Shown: one piece after another, positions 1-5,688 of the stretch
Position numbering within the stretch: position 1 is the stretch's first letter
Layout of the letters: each line of letters begins with the position of its first letter
NCBI GenBank assembly: GCA_035556515.1
Contig: DATMEO010000120.1
Location: 1 to 5,688, forward strand
Origin: Gaiellasilicea sp035556515
GTDB taxonomy: Bacteria > Actinomycetota > Thermoleophilia > Gaiellales > Gaiellaceae
Length of the DNA stretch: 5,688 nucleotides
Direction: 5' to 3'
Position numbers and translations under genes: made by a program
The notes under the pieces: model-generated
What the model saw: the letters and a program-made list of their open reading frames with translations, nothing else
Told to the model about the DNA's origin: nothing
The model's database searches: none

Positions 1-1670
1 AGGTGCTCGATGTAGTCCTCGTCCTTGAGGTCCATCCCCATCACGCCGACGCCGCCGCGGCGCTGCTCGCGGTAGGAGGTGACGGGCAGGCGCTTGATGT
101 AGCCGGAGCGGGTGATCGCGATCACCATGTCCTCCTCGGCGATCATGTCCTCGAGCGAGAACTCGCCCTCGGCCGCGATGATCTCCGTGCGCCGGTCGTC
201 GGACTTGCCGTAGAGCGCCTTCAGCTCGAGCAGCTCCTCGCGGATCAGGCCGTCGACGCGGGCCGGGTCACCGAGGATCGTGCGCAGCTCGGCGATCCGC
301 TCCTGCAGGTCGGCGTACTCCTCTTCGACGCGCTTGCGCTCGAGCCCGGTGAGGGCGCGCAGGCGCAGGTCGAGGATCGCGGTCGCCTGGATCTCGGAGA
401 GCGAGAACTGCGCCATCAGCTGCTCGCGAGCCGCGTCGGTGTCGGCGGCGCCGCGGATGACACGGATCACCTCGTCGAGGTTGTCGAGCGCGATCAGGTA
501 GCCGGAGAGGACGTGCGCGCGGTCCTCTGCCTTGCGCAGCTCGTACTTGGAGCGGCGGGTGACGATCTCGCGCTGGTAGTCGAGGTAGTGCGTGACGAGC
601 TCGAGCAGCGAGAGCGTCTTCGGCACGTTGTCGACGAGCGCGACGGCGTTGTAGCCGAACGTCGCCTGCAGCGAGGTGTGCTTGTAGAGCTTGTTCAGGA
701 CGACCTGCGGGATCGCCTCTCGCTTCAGCTCGATCTGGATCCGCATCCCGGTGCGGTCGGAGTGGTCGGCGAGGTCGGAAACCTCGGTGATCACCTTCTC
801 GCCGACGAGATCGGCGATCTTCTTGATCACGCCGGAGTCGCCGCCCTTCTTCACGCCGTAGGGCAGCTCGGTGACGATGATCGCGGTCTTGCCGCCGCGC
901 AGCTCCTCGATATGGGCGCGCGCGCGCATCACGATCCGGCCGCGGCCGGTGCGGTAGGCATCGCGGATCCCCTGCCGGCCGACGACGATCGAGCCGGTCG
1001 GGAAGTCGGGGCCCTTCACATGCGCCATCAGGTCCTCGACATTCGCGTCTGACTTGTCGATCAGCTGCACGATCGCGTCGACGATCTCGCCGAGCCGGTG
1101 CGGCGGCATGTTCGTCGCCATCCCGACCGCGATCCCAGCGGAGCCGTTGACGAGCAGGTTGGGGAAGCGTGACGGCAGCACCGACGGTTGCTTGCGCGAC
1201 TCGTCGTAGTTCGGCTCGAAGTCGACGGTGTCGGCGTCGATGTCGCGCAGCATCTCGGTGGCGATCCGGGAGAGGCGCGCTTCGGTGTAGCGCATCGCGG
1301 CCGGTGGATCGTCGTCGATCGAGCCGAAGTTGCCCTGGCCGTCGACGAGCGGGTAGCGCAGCGAGAAGGGCTGCGCCATCCGGGTCAGCGTGTCGTAGAT
1401 CGACGCGTCGCCGTGCGGGTGGTACTTGCCCATCACGTCGCCGACGGTGGCGGCGGACTTCTTGTAGGGCCGGTTCGGCTGCAGGCCGGCCTCGTGCATC
1501 CCGTAGAGGACACGCCGGTGCACCGGCTTGAGGCCGTCGCGGACGTCGGGCAGCGCCCGCCCGACGATCACGCTCATCGCGTAGTCGAGGTAGCTCGAGC
1601 GCATCTCCTGCTCGAGCTCGCGCGACTCGATCCGGCCACCGCCGAGTGGTTCGTTCGTCAGATCAGACAT
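1..1670 (-). CDS. gyrA: DNA gyrase subunit A, N-terminal 556 codons (3' end outside window)
   Basis: GyrA is the DNA breakage-reunion subunit of gyrase, a cytoplasmic GyrA2GyrB2 enzyme that uses ATP to introduce negative supercoils. I translated the minus strand from the ATG at 1670 and found an uninterrupted frame to the window edge. The protein begins MSDLTNEPLGGG and enters the family core at about residue 17. The winged-helix domain carries HPHGDASIYD (residues 84-93), GNFGS, and the catalytic tyrosine Y128 in AAMRYTE. The DNA-bending isoleucine is I180 in NGSAGIAVGMATN. The tower follows to about residue 355, then the coiled coil and C-gate (about 360-495). The C-terminal beta-pinwheel begins near residue 500, with a GyrA-box-like QRRGGVG at 536-542. 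The full protein is usually a little over 800 residues, so roughly the last third is missing. The start lies inside the gyrB end (ATGTCTGA, 8-base overlap) without a clear Shine-Dalgarno site, which suggests translational coupling. GyrA rather than ParC is favoured by the adjacent gyrB and the box remnant. Confidence 0.97.
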   Translation of the reverse strand, partial: MSDLTNEPLGGGRIESRELEQEMRSSYLDYAMSVIVGRALPDVRDGLKPVHRRVLYGMHEAGLQPNRPYKKSAATVGDVMGKYHPHGDASIYDTLTRMAQPFSLRYPLVDGQGNFGSIDDDPPAAMRYTEARLSRIATEMLRDIDADTVDFEPNYDESRKQPSVLPSRFPNLLVNGSAGIAVGMATNMPPHRLGEIVDAIVQLIDKSDANVEDLMAHVKGPDFPTGSIVVGRQGIRDAYRTGRGRIVMRARAHIEELRGGKTAIIVTELPYGVKKGGDSGVIKKIADLVGEKVITEVSDLADHSDRTGMRIQIELKREAIPQVVLNKLYKHTSLQATFGYNAVALVDNVPKTLSLLELVTHYLDYQREIVTRRSKYELRKAEDRAHVLSGYLIALDNLDEVIRVIRGAADTDAAREQLMAQFSLSEIQATAILDLRLRALTGLERKRVEEEYADLQERIAELRTILGDPARVDGLIREELLELKALYGKSDDRRTEIIAAEGEFSLEDMIAEEDMVIAITRSGYIKRLPVTSYREQRRGGVGVMGMDLKDEDYIEH

Positions 1671-4053
1671 CGAGGAAGCGGACGTCCCGCGCGTTCTCTT
1701 CGATGAAGGCTCGCCGCGGCTCGACCTGGTCGCCCATCAAGGTCGAGAAGATCCGGTCTGCTGCCGAGGCATCCTCGACGTCGACGCGGATCAGCAGCCG
1801 CTTCGCCGGATCCATCGTCGTCTCCCAGAGCTGCTCCTCGTTCATTTCGCCGAGGCCCTTGAAGCGCGAAAGCTGCAGACCTTCCTTGGCGAGGTCGAGC
1901 GCCTCGTGGCGGAGCGCCGCGAACGTCTCCGCCTCGCGCCGCTTCTTGCCGGTTGCGAGCGCGAAGGGCGGCGGGCCGACGATCTCGATCAGCCTCGCGT
2001 ATGCCTTGCGCAGGTTCGCGTAGATCGGCGAGGCGAAGAGGGCGGCCGGGACGGTGATGTGCGTCGCCGAGCTCGTCTCCGTCTCCACCACCTTCACCTC
2101 GATCGTCCCGTCGCCACTGCCGAGGATGCTGAGCGCGTAGCCGTTGTCGACGGACGCCACGATCGCCTTGTCGAGATCGGCGAGCGAGGCGGCGTCGCCC
2201 TCGACGATCCGGTGCGTGATCACGAAGTCGGCGGCCGCAGCGCCGTAATCGACCCGCAGGCGCGCGAGCCAGCCCTCGAACTCGGCCAGCGAGCGGACGA
2301 ATCGGCCCCAGCGGGCCTCGGTCAGCTTCAGCGTCTCGCCGGTGCGGGAGGTGATCTCGAGCTCACCGACCCGCTCGCGGACGAGCAGCTCCTCGAGCTG
2401 GGAGTCCTTCTCGAAGTAGTACTCCTGGTTGCCGAGCTTGACCTTGTAGAGCGGCGGCACGGCGATGTAGACGTGGCCGCGCTCGATCAGCTCCGGCATC
2501 TGGCGGTAGAGGAACGTCAGGATCAGCGTCCGGATGTGGGAGCCGTCGACGTCGGCGTCGGTCATCACGATGATCCGGTGATAGCGGAGCTTGGCGATGT
2601 CGAACTCCTCGCCGAGACTCGTCCCGATCGCGGTGATCATCGCCTGGATCTCGTTGTTGGAGAGGACCTTGTTGATCCGGTTCTTCTCCGAGTTGATGAT
2701 CTTTCCGCGCAGAGGCAGGATCGCCTGGTAGGTGCGGTCGCGGCCCATCTTCGCCGAGCCGCCGGCGGAGTCGCCCTCGACGATGAACAGCTCGGCCGAC
2801 TCGGGATCCTTGATCGAGCAGTCGGCGAGCTTGCCCGGCAGCGACATGCTCTCGAGCGCGCTCTTGCGCCGCGTCAGCTCGCGCGCCTTGCGGGCGGCTT
2901 GGCGCGCGCGGGCGGCGGAGATCGTCTTCGTGATGATCTGGCGCGCGTCCTGCGGGTTCTCCTCGAGGAACTCGGCGAGCTTCTGGTTGACCACCTGCTT
3001 GACGAGGCTCTCGATCGGCGGGTTGCCGAGCTTCGTCTTCGTCTGTCCTTCGAACTGCGGGTTGCGCAACTTGACCGAGATCACGGCCGCCAGGCCCTCG
3101 CGGACGTCCTCGCCCTCGAGGTTGTCCTCCTTCTCCTTCAGCAGGCCCTTCTCGCGCGCATACCGGTTGATCGTCCCGGTCAGCGCCGCGCGGAAACCGG
3201 AGAGGTGCGTGCCGCCCTCGTGCGTGTTGATGTTGTTCGCGAAGGAGAACACAGATTCGACATACGAGGTGTTCCACTGCATCGCCACCTCGACCGCGCC
3301 GTCGTCGTTCTCGCCCTCGAAGAAGACGATGTGCTTGTGGACGGGATCCTTCGCGTCGTTGACGTAGGCGACGAAATCTCGGATTCCACCCTCGGCGTAG
3401 AACTCGTGCCGCTCCTCGCCCTCGCGCTCGTCGGTGAGGACGATCCGGAGGCCGCGCGTCAAGAAGGCCGTCTCGCGCAGGCGCTGGACCAGGGTCGAGA
3501 TCGAGAAGTCGACCTCCTCGAAGATCTCGCCGTCGGGAAGGAAGTGGATCGTCGTCCCGGTGTCGCCCTTGTCGGCCTTGCCGACGATCTCGACGTCGGC
3601 CAGCGGCGCTCCGCGCTCGAACTCCTGCCGGTGCACCTTGCCGTCGCGACGGACCTCGGCGACGAGTCGCTCCGAGAGCGCGTTGACGACGGAGACGCCG
3701 ACACCGTGGAGGCCGCCGGAGACCTTGTAGCCGTCCCCGCCGAACTTGCCGCCGGCGTGCAGCTTCGTCAGAACGACCGTCAGCGCGGAAAGACCCTGCT
3801 CCTCGATCAGGTCGACGGGGATGCCGCGGCCGCGGTCAGCGACGGTGACCGAGTTGTCGGGATGGAGCGTCACCTCGACGTAGTCGTTGCGGCCCGCGAG
3901 GGCCTCATCGACGGCGTTGTCGACGACCTCGTAGACGAGGTGGTGGAGGCCGCGCGGGCCAGTCGAGCCGATGTACATGCCCGGCCGCAGCCGGACGGGC
4001 TCGAGGCCCTCCAGAACGGTTATGTCCTTTGCGGTGTAAGCGGTTTCGGTCAT
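1663..4053 (-). CDS. gyrB: DNA gyrase subunit B, 796 aa, with enlarged TOPRIM region
   Basis: GyrB is the ATPase subunit of gyrase. The N-terminal GHKL domain (about 1-220) shows the general base E42 and Mg-binding N46 in YEVVDNAVDEAL, D73 and G77-P79 in DRGRGIP, the ATP lid GGKFGGDGYKVSGGLHGVG (101-119), R136 and T165. The transducer domain (about 221-395) has the ATP-sensing QTKTKLGN loop (337-344). The TOPRIM domain (about 415-540 plus the C-terminus) has E426 in EGDSAGGSAK and the metal-binding D499, D501 and D503 in TDADVDGSH. The C-terminal tail has KGLGEMN and EPRRAFIEENA. At 796 residues it is longer than most actinobacterial GyrB proteins (about 650-700) and close to E. coli GyrB (804). 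The difference is a block at about residues 555-715 between PPLYKVK and KGLGEMN. The ATG at 4053 is preceded by AGGG at 8-base spacing and gives the expected N-terminus. The stop overlaps the gyrA start. ParE is a less likely reading given the gyrA partner and origin-type context. Confidence 0.98.
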   Translation of the reverse strand: MTETAYTAKDITVLEGLEPVRLRPGMYIGSTGPRGLHHLVYEVVDNAVDEALAGRNDYVEVTLHPDNSVTVADRGRGIPVDLIEEQGLSALTVVLTKLHAGGKFGGDGYKVSGGLHGVGVSVVNALSERLVAEVRRDGKVHRQEFERGAPLADVEIVGKADKGDTGTTIHFLPDGEIFEEVDFSISTLVQRLRETAFLTRGLRIVLTDEREGEERHEFYAEGGIRDFVAYVNDAKDPVHKHIVFFEGENDDGAVEVAMQWNTSYVESVFSFANNINTHEGGTHLSGFRAALTGTINRYAREKGLLKEKEDNLEGEDVREGLAAVISVKLRNPQFEGQTKTKLGNPPIESLVKQVVNQKLAEFLEENPQDARQIITKTISAARARQAARKARELTRRKSALESMSLPGKLADCSIKDPESAELFIVEGDSAGGSAKMGRDRTYQAILPLRGKIINSEKNRINKVLSNNEIQAMITAIGTSLGEEFDIAKLRYHRIIVMTDADVDGSHIRTLILTFLYRQMPELIERGHVYIAVPPLYKVKLGNQEYYFEKDSQLEELLVRERVGELEITSRTGETLKLTEARWGRFVRSLAEFEGWLARLRVDYGAAAADFVITHRIVEGDAASLADLDKAIVASVDNGYALSILGSGDGTIEVKVVETETSSATHITVPAALFASPIYANLRKAYARLIEIVGPPPFALATGKKRREAETFAALRHEALDLAKEGLQLSRFKGLGEMNEEQLWETTMDPAKRLLIRVDVEDASAADRIFSTLMGDQVEPRRAFIEENARDVRFLDV

Positions 4054-4054
4054 G

Positions 4055-4086
4055 AAAAAAGCCCTGCAAATAGCCTCTTTGCGGGC
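4055..4086 (-). terminator. Intrinsic-terminator-like hairpin with U6 tract directly before gyrB
   Basis: Read on the minus strand, the gap between the DUF721 gene and gyrB contains GCCC-GCAAA, a 7-base loop GAGGCTA, then TTTGC-A-GGGC followed by TTTTTT, one C and the gyrB ATG. The arms pair over 9 base pairs with one bulged A. The run of six T follows the stem with no gap, the classical form of a Rho-independent terminator. It lies 13 bases after the DUF721 stop, so it could end the dnaN-recF-DUF721 transcript. Because it is the gyrB leader, it could also act as an attenuator or a translational gate: the only well-spaced Shine-Dalgarno candidate (AGGG) is in its 3' arm. The stem is rather short and half A-U, so efficiency is uncertain. 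The structure is seen directly; the function is inferred. Confidence 0.6.
4062..4065 (-). promoter_or_regulatory. gyrB ribosome binding site AGGG, inside the hairpin stem
   Basis: On the minus strand AGGG ends 8 bases before the gyrB ATG, a good spacing, and supports ATG 4053 as the start. Its three G pair with the CCC at 4083-4085 in the leader hairpin, so ribosome access may depend on that fold. A second purine run, AAGAGG (4074-4079), lies partly in the loop, but at 20 bases from the ATG it is too far away to serve directly. Confidence 0.5.
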
Positions 4087-4093
4087 GAAGATC

Positions 4094-4102
4094 AGTCTAT
4101 CA
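4094..4102 (-). promoter_or_regulatory. Possible extended -10 promoter element for gyrBA
   Basis: The minus strand reads TGATAGACT here, which fits TGn followed by the TAnnnT form of a housekeeping-sigma -10 element. The TGn is the stop codon of the DUF721 gene. A start about 6-8 bases downstream would fall near 4086-4088, so the gyrB transcript would begin at the base of the leader hairpin. No convincing -35 hexamer is visible: a TGAC at about 4115-4118 is too close for normal spacing. This is a weak motif in a short gap, supported mainly by position, since gyrBA needs its own promoter if the following hairpin terminates transcription. Confidence 0.3.
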
Positions 4103-4588
4103 GAAACGGCGGTCGTCAGGGGGTGAAACGGGGCGCGGGTCAGCGGCCCTCGAGAGGCTCGCCGCGGCCGCTCTGGCGACCAGCCGGCGCAGCTCCTCGT
4201 CCTCGATTCCGGCGGCGAGTTCGGCGGCCTCGGCGCGGTGCTCGGGGCTGCTCTCGACGGTGTCTGCCACCTGCCGCCGCGCGGCCTCTGCCGGCGCCTC
4301 CGGTAATGGTCCGGCAGCGAACTTCAGCGCCCGCGGCGTCGCCTTCCCGAGCTCCTCGCGAAGCTGGCCGAGAATCGTCTCACCGAGGCGGCCGAGCTCG
4401 AACGCCCAGGTCGACGAGCTCGTGTTGACGAGCAGGGTGCCGTCGCGCGAGAGCCTCGCGGGCCAGGCGTTCCGGGCCACCGTCTCTCCCACGGCGCCCG
4501 GCCAGGCGCGCACGATCGCAGCCGTGTCACCTTCGATCGGCCCAAACCGGCCGAGCTCGCGCCGCACTTCGGTGTCGAGCCGCTCCAT
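4100..4588 (-). CDS. dciA: DUF721 / DciA-family protein, probable replicative helicase loader
   Basis: This 162-residue protein has the DUF721 (DciA) pattern in its first 95 residues: AWPGAVGETVARNAWPARL (about 28-46), LLVNTSSSTWAFELGRL (52-68), then a helix QLREELG and the strand RALKFAAGPLP. DciA proteins interact with the DnaB helicase and replace DnaC/DnaI-type loaders in most bacteria. The rest (about 96-162) is Ala/Glu/Arg-rich, probably helical and then disordered, ending PRPVSPPDDRRF. In the mycobacterial homologue the conserved domain follows a long N-terminal extension; here the extension is at the other end. I chose the ATG at 4588, which overlaps the recF stop as TGATG. A GTG at 4591 would add one residue. 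No clear Shine-Dalgarno site is visible, so translation is probably coupled to recF. A DUF721 gene between recF and gyrB is typical of Actinomycetota. The family call is firm; the loader role here is by homology. Confidence 0.85.
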   Translation of the reverse strand: MERLDTEVRRELGRFGPIEGDTAAIVRAWPGAVGETVARNAWPARLSRDGTLLVNTSSSTWAFELGRLGETILGQLREELGKATPRALKFAAGPLPEAPAEAARRQVADTVESSPEHRAEAAELAAGIEDEELRRLVARAAAASLSRAADPRPVSPPDDRRF

Positions 4589-5646
4589 CACCGCGGACTC
4601 ACGACCCCGGGCGCGACCTCGAGCAGCTGCGCCGGCTCGAGCGGCAGCGCGTCGGCGCCGGTGGCGGTGACGACGGCCTGGCCGACGCGGCCGATCCGCT
4701 CGGCGAGGATCCGCCGCCGCGACGCGTCGAGCTCGGAGAGGACGTCGTCGAGCAGCACCAGCGGCGGCGTTCTGCGCTGCGCGGCGATCACCTCGGCCTC
4801 GGCGAGCAGGAGCGAGAGCACGGCCAGCCGTTGCTCCCCCTGCGAGCCGAAGCTACGTAGGTCGCGCTCGCCCGAGCGGACGGTGATGTCGTCCAGGTGC
4901 GGCCCGAGGCCGGTGACGCCACGCTCGAGGTCGCGCTCGAGGCGAGCGTCGAGCGCTTCCACCGTCGGCGGCTCGCCCGTGTAGTCGAGAGCAGCGTCCG
5001 GCAGGCCGAGCTCACCCGCTCGCTCCGCGAAGGCCGGCGACAGGACCGCCAGTGCCTCCCGCCTGTACTCGACCAGCTGTGTCCCTAGCGTCGCGACCTG
5101 TTCGGTCCAGGGCGCCACTGCCTCGCGTGTGGACGCGCCGATCTGGACGCGCCGCAGAGCCGCGTTCCGCTGTCCCACTGCGGCCGCATACTCGACCGGC
5201 AGCGAGGCGCGGCTCGGCTGCAGCCGGCCAAGGGTTCGGTCGAAATAGGCGCGGCGGGCAGCGGGGCCTCCCTTGACGACGGCGAGCCGGTCGGGTGTGA
5301 AGACCAGCGTCGCGACCTCGGCGCGCAACTGCTCGGCCGAGCGCAGGGCGGCGCCGTTCAGCTTCGCGCGCTTTCCCGACTGCTGCAGCGTCACCTCGAG
5401 CTGGAGCGGGCGCCCGTCGCGGTCGCCGGCCAGCGCGATCCGGGCTCCGTCGGCCCCGAGCCGGACGAGCTGCTGGTCGGCGCGCGTCCGCGGCGAGAAG
5501 CCCTGCGTGCCGACGTGCAGCGACTCGAGCAGGTTCGTCTTGCCGGCCCCGTTCGCGCCCGTCACGAGCACGAGCCCCGGCTCGAGCGCGAGCTCCAGTC
5601 GCTCGTAGGAACGGAAGTTGCGGAGCGTGACGTTCCGGACGATCAG
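4588..5646 (-). CDS. recF: DNA replication/repair protein RecF, 352 aa, start codon uncertain
   Basis: RecF is an SMC-like ATPase that, with RecO and RecR, promotes RecA loading at gapped DNA. Numbered from a CTG at 5646, the protein opens with (M)IVRNVTLRNFRSYERLEL, typical of RecF, and has the Walker A motif GANGAGKT at 30-37, the same position as in E. coli RecF. Other motifs are FTPDRLAVVKGGPAARRAYFD (116-136), GPHLDD (248-253, usually GPHRDD), the ABC signature FGSQGEQR (266-273) and Walker B with D-loop LVLLDDVLSELD (296-307). The frame has no ATG, GTG or TTG between the dnaN stop and the GTG at 5571. Starting at that GTG would delete the first beta strand, leaving Walker A only 5 residues from the N-terminus. 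I therefore place the start at CTG 5646, with an unusual start or a one-base sequence error both possible. The stop overlaps the DUF721 ATG by one base. The length is slightly below the usual 360-375. Confidence 0.93.
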   Translation of the reverse strand: MIVRNVTLRNFRSYERLELALEPGLVLVTGANGAGKTNLLESLHVGTQGFSPRTRADQQLVRLGADGARIALAGDRDGRPLQLEVTLQQSGKRAKLNGAALRSAEQLRAEVATLVFTPDRLAVVKGGPAARRAYFDRTLGRLQPSRASLPVEYAAAVGQRNAALRRVQIGASTREAVAPWTEQVATLGTQLVEYRREALAVLSPAFAERAGELGLPDAALDYTGEPPTVEALDARLERDLERGVTGLGPHLDDITVRSGERDLRSFGSQGEQRLAVLSLLLAEAEVIAAQRRTPPLVLLDDVLSELDASRRRILAERIGRVGQAVVTATGADALPLEPAQLLEVAPGVVSPR

Positions 5647-5666
5647 GCTCGGGTTTCTCTGACCAT
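5643..5666 (-). other. Seven-codon leader-like ORF between dnaN and recF
   Basis: An ATG follows the dnaN stop directly (TAGATG) and opens MVRETRA, ending at a TGA that overlaps the proposed recF CTG as CTGA. This may be the true recF start thrown out of frame by one base, a short leader whose termination feeds ribosomes to the CTG, or chance. It is too short for coding evidence. Confidence 0.2.
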
Positions 5667-5688
5667 CTACCCCGCCAGCCTGATCGGC
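5667..5688 (-). CDS. dnaN: DNA polymerase III beta clamp, last six codons (5' part outside window)
   Basis: The minus strand enters the window with G, then CCG ATC AGG CTG GCG GGG TAG, giving PIRLAG and a stop. The leading G would complete a methionine codon if ATG. Beta sliding clamps typically end in a strand such as MPMRL or MPVR-L, and dnaN is the expected gene before recF near the origin. The call rests on this short tail and on gene order. The stop is 20 bases before the proposed recF start. Confidence 0.7.

Noticed and set aside
3..1052. A 349-codon open frame on the plus strand, antisense to gyrA
   Set aside because: Same shadow effect. Its composition is low-complexity, while the minus strand reads as GyrA without interruption.
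1663..1670. gyrB-gyrA overlap as a possible frameshift or fusion
   Set aside because: Both ends are ordinary: GyrB ends with the family-typical RFLDV, and GyrA has a normal N-terminus. An 8-base overlap is common in coupled genes.
2363..3277. A 304-codon minus-strand frame inside gyrB
   Set aside because: It is an off-frame reading of gyrB, rich in Arg, Pro and Gly, with no family resemblance; the correct frame is intact, so no frameshift needs explaining.
4054..4099. Possible origin of replication in the gap before gyrB
   Set aside because: The gap is only 46 bases, with no DnaA-box cluster or AT-rich unwinding region. An origin would more likely lie beyond dnaN, to the right of the window.
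1906..4428. An 840-codon open frame on the plus strand, antisense to gyrB
   Set aside because: It mirrors gyrB, runs past it, and is almost all Asp/Leu/Val/Arg/Ala, as expected from the reverse complement of GC-rich codons. It has no recognisable domain, whereas the minus strand encodes a complete GyrB with all catalytic motifs.
1..5688. Very frequent GATC and CGATC words, which might suggest DnaA, SeqA or methylation sites near an origin
   Set aside because: They arise mainly from ATC isoleucine codons following G-ending codons, and from GAT/GATC on the reverse strand. They are spread through coding DNA, not clustered in a gap.

Overview
This window is a compact block of housekeeping replication genes, all on the minus strand. 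In transcription order (right to left) it holds the last codons of dnaN (beta sliding clamp), recF, a DUF721/DciA-type gene, gyrB, and the first 556 codons of gyrA, which runs off the left edge. The order dnaN-recF-DUF721-gyrB-gyrA is the arrangement found near the chromosomal origin in Actinomycetota. The DNA is very GC-rich, with G/C-ending codons almost throughout and isoleucine nearly always ATC. GyrA and GyrB motifs (a GDASIYD quinolone-resistance region, ST-GPRGLHH in GyrB) also look actinobacterial. Some traits are unlike the well-known mycobacterial and streptomycete proteins: a large insert in the GyrB TOPRIM region and a DciA with its domain at the N-terminus. I therefore lean towards a deep-branching actinobacterial class such as Thermoleophilia, but this is inference and was not tested by any search.

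Layout. Bases 5667-5688 are the dnaN end (PIRLAG then stop). Bases 5647-5666 are a short dnaN-recF junction. recF occupies about 4588-5646, although its frame has no ATG, GTG or TTG at the expected start. The DUF721 gene (4100-4588) overlaps recF by one base (TGATG). A 46-base gap (4054-4099) follows, the only real intergenic space before gyrB. It holds an intrinsic-terminator-like hairpin with a six-U tract ending just before the gyrB ATG, and a possible extended -10 promoter. gyrB (1663-4053) and gyrA (1-1670) overlap by 8 bases.

How the genes work together. DnaN is the polymerase clamp, RecF helps load RecA at gapped DNA, DciA-family proteins help deliver the replicative helicase, and GyrA2GyrB2 removes the positive supercoils made by fork movement. 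The tight overlaps point to one or two transcription units. The 46-base gap is the natural place to uncouple gyrase expression from the dnaN-recF-dciA unit.

I see no mobile element, CRISPR array, tRNA or rRNA, and no new multi-gene system. The points worth a second look are local: the gyrB leader hairpin, the recF start, the GyrB insert, and departures from family consensus in GyrA, RecF and DciA.
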